DNA from: Ammoniphilus sp. CFH 90114
GTDB lineage: Bacteria; Bacillota; Bacilli; Aneurinibacillales; RAOX-1
DNA: 64,000 bases
Assembly (NCBI RefSeq): GCF_004123195.1
Contig: NZ_SDLI01000002.1
Location: 270,913-334,912, forward strand
Direction: 5' to 3'
How positions within the stretch are numbered: the stretch's first letter is position 1; the number at the start of each line of letters is the position of its first letter. The position numbers and the translations under genes were made by a program. The notes below the pieces were generated by a model, which saw only the letters and a program-made list of their open reading frames with translations, was not told the origin of the DNA and ran no database searches. Below are positions 1 through 7,074 of this stretch, piece by piece.

Positions 1-2
1 TT

Positions 3-482
3 GCTCAGCTTCAAGGCTATACCTTTGGCGTTGGCTGCGAAATCGCCATGGCTTGCGACTTCCGCATTGCGGCAGAAGACACCCAATTAGCGCTGCCGGA
101 AATGAATCTAGGGCAAATCCCAGGCAGCGGCGGAACGCAGCGGATCGCGAAGATCGTGGGCCTTACCCGTGCGAAGGATATGATTATGCGTGCTCGCCGC
201 ATTCCTGCCCAGGAAGCCTACCAATGGGGTCTATTAACCAAGGTGGTGCCGAAGGACCAGTTAGAGGCGGAAGTAGATTCTCTGGTTGCCGAGCTTGTTC
301 GCTTCTCTCCGCTCGCTCAAAAGGTAGCGAAAGAGGTATTGAATGCTTCGGAGGATAGCCCAATCAGCGTAGGGATTAAGCTGGAAGGCAAAGCCTATGG
401 ATTGCTTCGCAGCACGCAGGATTACCTGGAAGGGACAACAGCGTTTGTAGAAAAGCGCAAGCCGAATTTTACAGGAAAGTAA
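3..482 (+). CDS. Enoyl-CoA hydratase, C-terminal part (cut by window edge)
   Basis: The reading frame is open from the first bases, so the start lies upstream of the window. The product is a crotonase-fold enoyl-CoA hydratase, which adds water to trans-2-enoyl-CoA in fatty-acid or amino-acid beta-oxidation in the cytosol. Both expected catalytic glutamates are visible, one in the GCEIAMACD segment at the beginning and one in LPEMNLG, followed by the family signature PGSGGTQR. The C-terminus (AFVEKRKPNF) is the usual end of this family, so the gene finishes normally. A short G-rich gap leads to the ubiX-like gene. The exact substrate chain length cannot be read from the fragment. Confidence 0.9.
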   Translation, partial: AQLQGYTFGVGCEIAMACDFRIAAEDTQLALPEMNLGQIPGSGGTQRIAKIVGLTRAKDMIMRARRIPAQEAYQWGLLTKVVPKDQLEAEVDSLVAELVRFSPLAQKVAKEVLNASEDSPISVGIKLEGKAYGLLRSTQDYLEGTTAFVEKRKPNFTGK

Positions 483-542
483 GGAAGGAAAGGGGGGCAG
501 GCTGGCTGGGCTCCCCCTTTATTCCATTTGGGGGGCTATGCT

Positions 543-1169
543 GTGAATAAGAAGTTTGTGGTAGGAATATCCGGGGCGAGCGGAGCGATCTACGGTGTCA
601 GGATCCTCGAAACGCTCCATCGGCTGGGGATTGAATCCCATGCTGTCATCACCGGCTCTGCAGTCCGAACGATTGAACATGAGACGTCCTATAGCCTGGC
701 TTACGTCAAATCTCTTTGTACGCATCTCTATGATGATCGCGATATTGGAGCGAAGATTTTCAGCGGGTCTTTTTTAGTCGATGGAATGGTCATTGCCCCT
801 TGTTCGATTAAAACCTTGTCAGGGATCGCAAACAGCTACAACGATCATCTATTGGTTAGAGCCGCTGATGTCACGTTAAAGGAACGTAGAAAGCTGGTGA
901 TTCTCCTTCGCGAAACGCCGCTTCATCTCGGCCATATCAAGCTGATGCTGTCCGTTACGGAAATGGGAGGAGTCATTCTTCAGCCTGTCCCGAGCTTTTA
1001 TCATAAGCCCACTAGCCTTGACGATATTGTGAATCAGAGTGTGGGGAAGGCATTGGATCAATTTGGCATAGATGCAAAGCTGTTTGAGCGCTGGAGTCGA
1101 TTCGAAACACGGTGCCCACGGTTTCAGGCGTTCACCTCACCCTCGGAGGGACCTGCCGCTATCATTTAG
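543..1169 (+). CDS. ubiX: UbiX/Pad1-type flavin prenyltransferase
   Basis: This family joins a dimethylallyl group to FMN to make prenyl-FMN, the cofactor of UbiD-type decarboxylases. The N-terminus has the flavoprotein signature GISGASGAIYG, and the middle has the conserved run MVIAPCSIKTLSGIA and RAADVTLKERRKLVILLRETPLH. GTG 543 is preferred over an in-frame TTG at 528, because a GGGGGG run sits about seven bases before it and the protein then begins directly before the beta-strand VVGISGASG. The last 20 or so residues (after FERWSR) do not look like the family and may be read-through into decayed DNA. No intact UbiD partner is present. Function is confident, the intact C-terminus less so. 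Confidence 0.85.
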   Translation: MNKKFVVGISGASGAIYGVRILETLHRLGIESHAVITGSAVRTIEHETSYSLAYVKSLCTHLYDDRDIGAKIFSGSFLVDGMVIAPCSIKTLSGIANSYNDHLLVRAADVTLKERRKLVILLRETPLHLGHIKLMLSVTEMGGVILQPVPSFYHKPTSLDDIVNQSVGKALDQFGIDAKLFERWSRFETRCPRFQAFTSPSEGPAAII

Positions 1170-1201
1170 TCGTTTCGATGAAAAAGCGAAACGATGGGGA
1201 G

Positions 1202-1252
1202 CCGAAGAACGTCATGTTTGCTGCTTTTGCGGGTCATTATGATGTGAAGTAA
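1202..1252 (+). pseudogene. Possible remnant of a UbiD-type decarboxylase
   Basis: Directly downstream of ubiX one frame reads PKNVMFAAFAGHYDVK then stops. This resembles the segment preceding the VDEDID motif in UbiD decarboxylases, which typically reads like KNAILAALA...VKHV. UbiX and UbiD genes are commonly adjacent, so a decayed ubiD is plausible. The match is only 16 residues, from memory of the family, and no further UbiD motif follows, so this is tentative. Confidence 0.3.
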
Positions 1253-1693
1253 ATTGATCAAATGCTTCTTGCCATGTTTTCTCCGTTTCGGGCGATTCAA
1301 TCCCGCATCAAGAATCGTCCAGTCGTTCTCCTGCCATAATCAAGAAGGGAAGTATTCCCGGGTTTTTTCATAATGTACAGGTAGCAGGTAGTTCGAACCT
1401 AGCCATTTATTAATGAAAAATACACAAGCCCCATAAAGGTTAATAATGAGTACGGTTACCCATATAGAACGATGGGTCGTCGATATTTAGAGGATACCAC
1501 CATTAACAAACAGGCGAGAGCCACCCCTCCATGAAATCAGTTGAACGCAATATTTTGATTGTGGCATGGATTTGGTAACGGGGATCATTAGCTTCGGAGC
1601 AGTCGCACGGCTGCTCATCTTTACATTACGCAACTAGAGGCAAGTTAATAATAATGATGGTAGAATTAGGACATTAAAGTTGGAGGTGAATCT
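1253..1693. other. Non-coding or decayed stretch
   Basis: No credible gene is visible in about 440 bases. There is a hairpin around 1594-1613 (GAGCAG...CTGCTC) similar in sequence to the terminator-like hairpin at 3980-4003, suggesting a relic of a terminator. Otherwise I see only short broken frames. Confidence 0.4.
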
Positions 1694-1990
1694 GTGGGAG
1701 TCAATTTTACTGATACCAATTTCAATGACGATAATATAATGATTTTCGCTTTTTTATTAAATTCTAATTGGGATTCTACAGGTTTTCCTAAATAGAAAGT
1801 ACAAAGAAATTTTCCCTAAAAGTCGTTATCAAAAAGCACTTTTTAATATAATTTTCTTCCTGAATGGTGCAGGGATAGCCATTAATTTCGTTACACCAAT
1901 CGTTGAATATATACATTGGAACTATTTTCTAACCGAGATCGATATCATCGGATCATCGACACAAACCCATTTTTATCGTTTGAGGTGTAA
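1694..1990 (+). pseudogene. Frameshifted small membrane protein
   Basis: A GTG start at 1694 with a good ribosome site (GGAGGTG) opens a frame that reads through NIMIFAFLL and then soon stops. Skipping one base near 1760 joins it to a second frame that continues the same transmembrane helix (ILIGILQVFL). That frame runs on with a charged loop (NRKYKEIFPKSRYQK) and a second hydrophobic segment (ALFNIIFFLNGAGIAINFV). The clean continuation of the helix across the shift argues for a single-base insertion in a once intact gene of about 90 residues. I do not recognise the family. Confidence 0.5.
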
Positions 1991-1992
1991 CT

Positions 1993-2097
1993 ATGTTTCC
2001 GGAACCAGTTGGACAAAAACTAGCCTTTATAGTTGTATTGATTATTCTTGCGATTGCGTTTTACTTCCAAGGAGAAGGTAGATGGTTATTCAACTAA
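1993..2097 (+). CDS. Small single-span membrane protein, 34 aa
   Basis: A 34-codon frame starts at ATG 1993 with GAGGTG five bases upstream and is followed by a strong terminator. The peptide begins MFPEPVGQK, has one hydrophobic helix (LAFIVVLIILAIAFYF) and ends with a short charged tail. It may have been the second gene of a pair with the frameshifted membrane gene before it. The family is not recognised. The ribosome site, helix and terminator together make it likely real. Confidence 0.5.
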   Translation: MFPEPVGQKLAFIVVLIILAIAFYFQGEGRWLFN

Positions 2098-2120
2098 AGA
2101 GATTTGATAGTTAAAGAAGT

Positions 2121-2163
2121 AAAGCCCGATTTCTCTAGTCTTTAGAGAAGAATCGGGCTTTTA
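2121..2163 (+). terminator. Rho-independent terminator
   Basis: The arms AAGCCCGATT and AATCGGGCTT pair around a loop of about 20 bases that itself contains a CTCTA/TAGAG pairing. A short T-run follows. It ends the small membrane gene at 1993-2097. Confidence 0.8.
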
Positions 2164-2361
2164 ATGGAAATCTACAAGCGTTGAAATAAGCAGATTCCTG
2201 AAGCTACCCCTGTTATTATCCTACTTTGGGTAGCTGGTGCAATAATGGTTATCATCCAAAGTTTAGCATCATTTATTATGCTAAAACCAGCTAATAGGTT
2301 GTCAATACTTGTCTCTTAAATTTTTAAAATCCGATGTTATACTAAAAGTGAGCATGCCAAA

Positions 2362-2392
2362 TAACCTTCCAAATACCTAAAGGAAGGTTTTT
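2362..2392 (+). terminator. Terminator-like hairpin near the IS remnant
   Basis: AACCTTCC and GGAAGGTT pair around an 11-base loop, followed by TTTTTC. It lies just beyond the 3-prime end of the IS110 transposase remnant. It could end transcripts from the left or mark the element's border. Confidence 0.5.
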
Positions 2393-2415
2393 CAAGTGCT
2401 GATGAAATTTGGAGA

Positions 2416-3331
2416 TTAAGCTAGATCAAGGAACGTTTCTTTGTTTTTTAATAGGGCATAAATCCAATGAAGAAGCTTGTTTACACAGGCAATCATAGCT
2501 ACTCGGTATGGTTTTCCTTCTTCTCTTTTCTTGTCATAGAATTCCCTTAACTTCTAACTTGGATAGATGCTCTTGGTATTGGAGAAGTAAGTCGATATAC
2601 AACTGTAGGCTGATCAAATGGCTCTCGTAGGCTGTTTTCTTGAATGGATTACGTGATGCAGCAGTCATAATGACTTGAACTTTTTCTTTAGCCCAACGCT
2701 CAGAACGGCTGGTACAAATACAAGCGACTCTCTCAACTAGGGTAGATTCACCTGCATCTTCAATGGATTGCGAGGTAGGGAATTCCCGTAAGAAGGAGAG
2801 AGATATCTTCGAAAACAGATCTCCAAAGACTCCATTGTACTCAGGAAAAACCTGATCTAATACTGCATGAAATTGTAATTTCGCTTGAACATACATATCT
2901 GTCAGAGATTCAAATTGCCTTGTCAGATGGCGAAGGTTTAATAGCTTTATGCCTCTGTGTTTGTATATCTCGAACTCTTCCTTGTAGTACAACTCCCAAA
3001 GTTGAAAGGCATCCACGGCATCCGTTTTCACCTTTCGAAGAGAGGACTTTTTCGCTTGGTTCGAAATTAACGGGTTCACCACAATGTAGAATATATCATG
3101 CTCCTCTAAGAATTGAACTACAGCTGCTTGGTAATGCCCGGTTGACTCTAACATTACAGTAGGCAATTGACCTGTACGTGACTCAACCTCCTTAATTAGG
3201 TTTAAAAAATATTGAAGCCCCTCCTGAGTATGAACAAAAGAAAAACTCTTACCGTGAGGTTGTCCCTTCTTTAAAAATGCTTGTCCTTGACTTTGCCCCT
3301 TGGAAATATCCAGACCAATGACTGGATTCAT
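2416..3331 (-). pseudogene. IS110-family transposase with internal deletion
   Basis: The start at 3331 (MNPVIGLDISKG) has AGAAAGG eight bases upstream. The N-terminal DEDD nuclease domain is complete: Asp in GLDIS, Glu in LESTGHY, and the Asp pair in KTDAVDA. A helical linker follows to about residue 262 (LSKLEVK). The frame then stops at 2534, but in another frame the sequence continues immediately as FYDKKREEGKPYRVAMIACVNKLLHWIYALL to a stop at 2416. That is the standard C-terminal tail of IS110 transposases. The whole Transposase_20 domain (normally carrying the catalytic serine) is missing, so the element cannot be autonomous. Family members are usually about 400 residues. Confidence 0.85.
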
Positions 3332-3339
3332 ACATCTCA

Positions 3340-3600
3340 TCCTTTCTAAAATTGAAATATGCCGGTAACCCCTAATACTGCTTGCAGTTCCACAACATCG
3401 CTTGTGATACGAGATCCATTGTCCCAACCAGCTAAAACATGGTTTCTACAAGTAGGGGGGCGAACAGTTTTAGCGACGGGATCATAGTCCCAGGGAGTCG
3501 GTCGTTCTCCCCCGGCTACCGTAAAAATAAAAACTAATAATGAAAAAAGATCAACCAGAAAAAACTGGCTGACCTTATAATACGACGGGAGTCGTTACTT
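3340..3600 (-). ncRNA. Candidate IS110 bridge RNA / left-end non-coding region
   Basis: IS110-group elements encode a structured guide (bridge) RNA in the non-coding end upstream of the transposase, on the same strand. This stretch sits in that position and holds hairpins. The best is at 3549-3574: ten paired positions and a six-base loop. Two of its pairs are G-U only when read on the minus strand and would be mismatches on the plus strand, so the RNA would be minus-sense. A second small hairpin is ACGAC/GTCGT at 3582-3595. Element boundaries and the true RNA ends cannot be fixed here. Confidence 0.4.
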
Positions 3601-3732
3601 CCACTTGGCGTTTTTAACAGACTCATTCATTGACTAAACTAAATGGGAGTGGGTTAAATAAAAATCGTCAGTTTGCTTTTATATCCATATAACCTAAAAG
3701 TCACTAGAGAAATCTTAATAGTAGGTGAAAAT

Positions 3733-3942
3733 ATGGAAAGTAAAATTTATATAAAAGATACCCCTATGTTACTTCTGTTTGGGTTTCTGTTTATTATTAT
3801 TTTTGGTTTCTGGTTAAGAAAAAGAGTTATTTCATATGACTTCACCAATCAAAGTAAATTAACATTTCTATTGGACAATTATGATTTGATTGGCGCGTTT
3901 CTTCTAGGATTAGGATTAATGTTTATTGCGATTTTTCTATAA
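3733..3942 (+). CDS. Small two-span membrane protein, 69 aa
   Basis: ATG 3733 is chosen over the upstream in-frame ATG because AGGTG lies six bases before it. The protein begins MESKIYIKDTP, has a first hydrophobic helix at about residues 12-28 (MLLLFGFLFIIIFGFWL), a basic RKR stop and a polar loop. A second helix lies near the end (LIGAFLLGLGLMFIAIFL). It is a likely inner-membrane protein with no recognised family. It stands alone between the IS remnant and the manganese riboswitch and has a terminator hairpin about 40 bases after its stop. Confidence 0.55.
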   Translation: MESKIYIKDTPMLLLFGFLFIIIFGFWLRKRVISYDFTNQSKLTFLLDNYDLIGAFLLGLGLMFIAIFL

Positions 3943-3979
3943 ATAAAGTTATGGTAATCTTAAGGAACACGTTTGTATC

Positions 3980-4007
3980 GGAGCAGTTCGTTATGGCTGC
4001 TCCTTAA
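3980..4007 (+). terminator. Terminator-like hairpin
   Basis: GGAGCAG and CTGCTCC pair perfectly around a ten-base loop, with only a weak T stretch after. It follows the small membrane gene at 3733-3942. Confidence 0.5.
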
Positions 4008-4195
4008 TCAATTTCTATCCTTTGGTGCTAATATTGGAAGAAACAAAAATTGCTTATACGAGAACACGCCCCCGAGGGAAACACGCCCTAGTGACGGTGG
4101 CCGCTTGTTGAGGCTGAGTCTACTTAAATAAATTTGAGCAATGTATTAATTCTTGGCGCCGATGACAAATAGTTTGTTATGTAACCGAAAAAAGA

Positions 4196-4224
4196 TTGAC
4201 GGAAATCTATAATCAATGTATTAT
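4196..4224 (+). promoter_or_regulatory. SigA-type promoter for the Mn riboswitch operon
   Basis: TTGACG at 4196-4201 and TATTAT at 4219-4224 are separated by 17 bases. Transcription would start near 4231, about 17 bases before the riboswitch P1 helix. The next genes on the same strand are the TerC operon. Confidence 0.7.
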
Positions 4225-4244
4225 ATTCTTACAAACGAATATTC

Positions 4245-4340
4245 CTCTAAAGGGGAGTAGCTGGTACAGCAAAGTCGTCATTTCAGGGTTATCCCTCGGC
4301 TTTGTTGGCAACTATATGTTGTTAGCGAGACCTTTACCAT
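4245..4340 (+). ncRNA. yybP-ykoY manganese riboswitch
   Basis: The conserved blocks of the Mn(II)-sensing yybP-ykoY class are all present. AAAGGGGAGTAGC is at 4249-4261, GCAAAGTCGTCATTTC starts at about 4269, and GGCTTTGTTGGCAAC with GTTGTTAGCGAGACC follow downstream. The closing helix P1 pairs TAAAGG (4248-4253) with CCTTTA (4331-4336). This class typically switches on Mn exporters when Mn is high, which fits the TerC gene downstream. Confidence 0.92.
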
Positions 4341-4407
4341 ACGAAACGGTAAAGGTTATTTATATTTTTATGACCTTTACCGAGATATGGTAAAGGTCAT
4401 TTTTTTT
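4330..4407 (+). terminator. Riboswitch expression platform and terminator
   Basis: Two copies of ACCTTTACC (4330-4338, 4373-4381) alternate with two copies of GGTAAAGGT (4348-4356, 4389-4397), ending in a T-run. Adjacent pairing gives the terminator at 4370-4407. If Mn-bound P1 holds the first copy, the second strand is free to pair with the third and block the terminator. This predicts an ON switch. Confidence 0.85.
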
Positions 4408-4434
4408 CTAAAATAAGGAGGAGCGAAGAAGAGA

Positions 4435-5235
4435 ATGGAAATGTCATTATTGTTTGAGTATGGGTGGGTTTTATTAGTTCTCATTGCTTTGGAAGGGCTT
4501 CTAGCTGCGGATAACGCTTTAGTTTTGGCGATTATGGTAAAGCATTTGCCTGACGAACAAAGGAAGAAGGCTCTATTTTATGGTTTGGCAGGAGCTTTTG
4601 TATTTCGTCTTGCTTCATTGTTTATCATTTCATTTCTTGTCGATGTATGGCAGGTGCAAGCAATTGGAGCGATCTATCTTCTATTCATTGCGATATCCCA
4701 TATCTTTAGAAAGTTAGTTGTGAAAAAGGCAGAAGAGGAAGTAGCTATGAAAGCAGGTCATGGTGAAAAGAAAAAGGGTTCTGGATTTTGGATGACTGTC
4801 TTTAAGGTAGAACTAGCTGATATTGCGTTTGCAGTCGATTCCATCCTAGCAGCGGTTGCCTTAGCAGTTGCCCTTCCAAAATCGAACTTACCTCAAATAG
4901 GAGGCATGGATGGAGGGCAGTTTCTAGTTATTTTTGCAGGAGGTTTTATCGGACTTATTATTATGCGTTTTGCTGCTAATGTATTTGTTAATCTTTTGCA
5001 ACGCAAACCGGGTTTGGAAGTTGCAGCCTTCTTCATCGTAGGTTGGGTAGGGGTAAAGCTGGCAGCTTATACGCTGTCTCACCCAGCTATCGCTATTCTT
5101 CCTGACGGCTTCACTAGTCAGCCAGCCTGGAAAATTACGTTCTATAGCGTGCTTATTCTTATTGCTGTAGGAGGATGGTTCTTATCTAAGGACGAAGGTG
5201 GAGAAGTAGCTCAGCAGCAAGGGAAGGCTGTTTAA
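4435..5235 (+). CDS. TerC-family manganese exporter (YkoY/MeeF type)
   Basis: A 266-residue integral membrane protein of the TerC family, whose riboswitch-controlled members export manganese. The signature acidic motifs are seen: EGLLAADNALVLAIMVKHL at the N-terminus and ELADIAFAVDSILAAVALA in the middle, with acidic residues in membrane helices that could bind metal. About seven hydrophobic segments surround a basic cytoplasmic loop (residues 90-120). The start at 4435 follows AAGGAGGAG. The manganese riboswitch directly upstream supports the substrate. Three more genes follow on the same strand before the next clear terminator, so it probably heads an operon. Confidence 0.88.
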   Translation: MEMSLLFEYGWVLLVLIALEGLLAADNALVLAIMVKHLPDEQRKKALFYGLAGAFVFRLASLFIISFLVDVWQVQAIGAIYLLFIAISHIFRKLVVKKAEEEVAMKAGHGEKKKGSGFWMTVFKVELADIAFAVDSILAAVALAVALPKSNLPQIGGMDGGQFLVIFAGGFIGLIIMRFAANVFVNLLQRKPGLEVAAFFIVGWVGVKLAAYTLSHPAIAILPDGFTSQPAWKITFYSVLILIAVGGWFLSKDEGGEVAQQQGKAV

Positions 5236-5267
5236 TTTCAATGAAATGAAAAGAGGTGCTGGAGTAG

Positions 5268-5705
5268 ATGAAGAAGGCAATTCTCATGGTTGTCATTTTG
5301 TCAGCATTCATGTTAAGTGCATGTTCTCTTTCAGAGGAAGTTAATCATTCATTAGAGTATGCAAACGAAATTAAGAAACAACTAGATACACTAAGTAGCT
5401 TTGCAGAAGAGGCACCGCAATTGCTTGAGGATGCAGCTTTAAGTCCAGAGGCCAGAAAAGAACTGGAGAGTCAATTGAATGAATTGAAAACAAATATAAT
5501 TGACTTTAACAAGATTGAAGTTCCTTCGTTGGCCGAAAGCATTCATGAGCAGTTAATTGTGAAAAACCAAGCTCTGTTAGATGAATTAAATAAGGTAGTG
5601 GAGAATGGGAATGTCGTTTTGGATCGTATCGAAAATACACAAATTTTTAATACAATTAATGATGTAATTAGTTTGTTGAATCGGATTGAAAATTTAGGAC
5701 TATAA
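5268..5705 (+). CDS. Lipoprotein resembling DUF6376
   Basis: The 145-residue product starts with a lipoprotein signal ending in the lipobox LSAC, giving a lipid-anchored extracellular protein. The mature part is polar and helical, with a run of Leu/Ile/Val heptads suggesting an amphipathic coiled bundle. No catalytic motif is visible. It resembles small Bacillus lipoproteins of the DUF6376 type from memory, which is not certain. It follows the TerC gene by 32 bases with an AGAGGTG ribosome site, so it may share the manganese-controlled transcript. Confidence 0.65.
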   Translation: MKKAILMVVILSAFMLSACSLSEEVNHSLEYANEIKKQLDTLSSFAEEAPQLLEDAALSPEARKELESQLNELKTNIIDFNKIEVPSLAESIHEQLIVKNQALLDELNKVVENGNVVLDRIENTQIFNTINDVISLLNRIENLGL

Positions 5706-5750
5706 ACTGACGTTACTTTTGCATTTTAAGCGATATGGGTGGTATGAAGT

Positions 5751-6401
5751 ATGGAACTGGTAGTTAGAGGGTGGATAATTAGGGCTGCGATATTAGTCTT
5801 ATCTGCTGTTATATTTATAGTGCTGGCAAGAGATTTATATTTAAATGACCCGATCGAAATAGATATTTTGGTTGTAGAAGTCATAGCAGCTCTTCATCAA
5901 CCAGGAATGCTGACCGCTATGGGAATTCTTACAGAGACCGGATCGGTATGGTGGTTTGCCTTCTTTACTCTTTTTGTGGCCGGGACTTTATGGTGGTTAC
6001 AGCATAGTCTTTGGTCTATCCTCTGCTTCCTTTTTGCTGTTGGTGGTGGAGGGTTATTGAATAAATGGTTAAAACTATTTTTTGAACGTGAACGCCCTAA
6101 CATCTTGCTGGAATATGAAGCAAGCGGATATAGTTTTCCTAGTGGTCACGCCATGGGTTCTTTGATTTTTTACGGATTTATCTACTATCTGGTACAAAAG
6201 AGTGAGGTCCATCGTCGGGTGAAGTTCTTATTGAGCAGTTTGCTGGTGATGCTCATTCTACTGATCGGTTTTAGTCGACTTTATTTGGGCGTTCATTATT
6301 TAACCGATGTGATAGCTGGGTATACGGCAGGTATGGTATGGCTTACTTTTTGTCTGGCAATATTTGAATTCAAGAATGGGGCAAGATTGAGGCAAATATA
6401 A
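5751..6401 (+). CDS. PAP2-family membrane phosphatase
   Basis: A 216-residue protein with about six membrane helices and the three phosphatase motifs of the PAP2 superfamily. These are KLFFERERP (about residues 106-114), PSGHAMG (130-136) and SRLYLGVHYLTD (175-186). The histidines of the last two form the catalytic pair. Such enzymes dephosphorylate lipid phosphates such as undecaprenyl pyrophosphate or phosphatidylglycerol phosphate on the outer face of the membrane. The substrate cannot be assigned. It lies 45 bases after the lipoprotein gene on the same strand. Confidence 0.85.
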   Translation: MELVVRGWIIRAAILVLSAVIFIVLARDLYLNDPIEIDILVVEVIAALHQPGMLTAMGILTETGSVWWFAFFTLFVAGTLWWLQHSLWSILCFLFAVGGGGLLNKWLKLFFERERPNILLEYEASGYSFPSGHAMGSLIFYGFIYYLVQKSEVHRRVKFLLSSLLVMLILLIGFSRLYLGVHYLTDVIAGYTAGMVWLTFCLAIFEFKNGARLRQI

Positions 6402-6434
6402 TGCACCTTTGGTGTTTAGGAGGACTTTTCTAAT

Positions 6435-7016
6435 TTGATACCCGATGTTGAACTTGTCCGAGATCCTTCCTTGCAGTTGATTGGCGAAGGGAGGAGCGCG
6501 TTCGTTTATCGAATCCAATCGACGGATAAAGTAGTTAAGATATTTTTCCCTTCCTTTACTCATTTAGCTAAGGAGGAGGCTTCTATTTACCAGGTACTGC
6601 AGGGAGTGAGATATTACCCTGAGCTTCATGAGACTGGCCCAAACTATTTGGTTATAGATTACATTGAAGGTCATACCTTGTTTGAATGTTTAACGAAAGG
6701 CATTGAAATTACAGACAAGCATACTACGGAAGTGGATAAAGCATTAAGGTTAGCAAGGGCAAAAGGATTGAATCCATCAGACATTCACCTTCGAAATATT
6801 ATGATTACGACAAATGACCAAATAAAATTGATTGATGTAGCTCGCTTTAGACAATCAAAAGAATGTACCCAATGGGATGATCTTAAGGTAGCTTTCAATA
6901 GATTTTATCGTTTGCGTTTTTTTCCAAAGAAGATCCCGGCATTTATTCTTAATCTGATTGCAGCCTTGTATAAGCGGAATCTTTTACAGACTTTGACGCG
7001 TACGAAAAGGGATTGA
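6435..7016 (+). CDS. Small protein kinase-like protein
   Basis: A 193-residue protein with a reduced protein-kinase fold. It has a glycine-rich loop (LIGEGRSAFVYRI), an ATP-binding lysine in VVKIFF, and a hinge at YLVIDYIEGHTL. The catalytic-loop-like DIHLRNIMI is followed by LIDVARF in the place of DFG. The family is like the small YrzF/YbdM kinases of Bacillus. Start TTG 6435 has AGGAGGA ten bases upstream. The catalytic-loop order (D-I-H-L-R-N) differs from classic HRD, so activity is uncertain. It is the last gene before a bidirectional terminator. Confidence 0.7.
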   Translation: MIPDVELVRDPSLQLIGEGRSAFVYRIQSTDKVVKIFFPSFTHLAKEEASIYQVLQGVRYYPELHETGPNYLVIDYIEGHTLFECLTKGIEITDKHTTEVDKALRLARAKGLNPSDIHLRNIMITTNDQIKLIDVARFRQSKECTQWDDLKVAFNRFYRLRFFPKKIPAFILNLIAALYKRNLLQTLTRTKRD

Positions 7017-7040
7017 ACATGCTACTATGTTAGTTATTAA

Positions 7041-7074
7041 AAAATGGCTGCCATCATAAAGGCAGCCATTTTTC
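7041..7074. terminator. Bidirectional terminator
   Basis: AATGGCTGCC and GGCAGCCATT pair around an eight-base loop, with A-run on the left and T-run on the right. It serves both the kinase-like gene and the convergent P-type ATPase gene. Confidence 0.85.

Noticed and set aside
4196..4393. 65-codon open frame before the TerC gene
   Set aside because: It begins in the -35 promoter box and lies over the riboswitch and terminator. The conserved RNA motifs explain the sequence.
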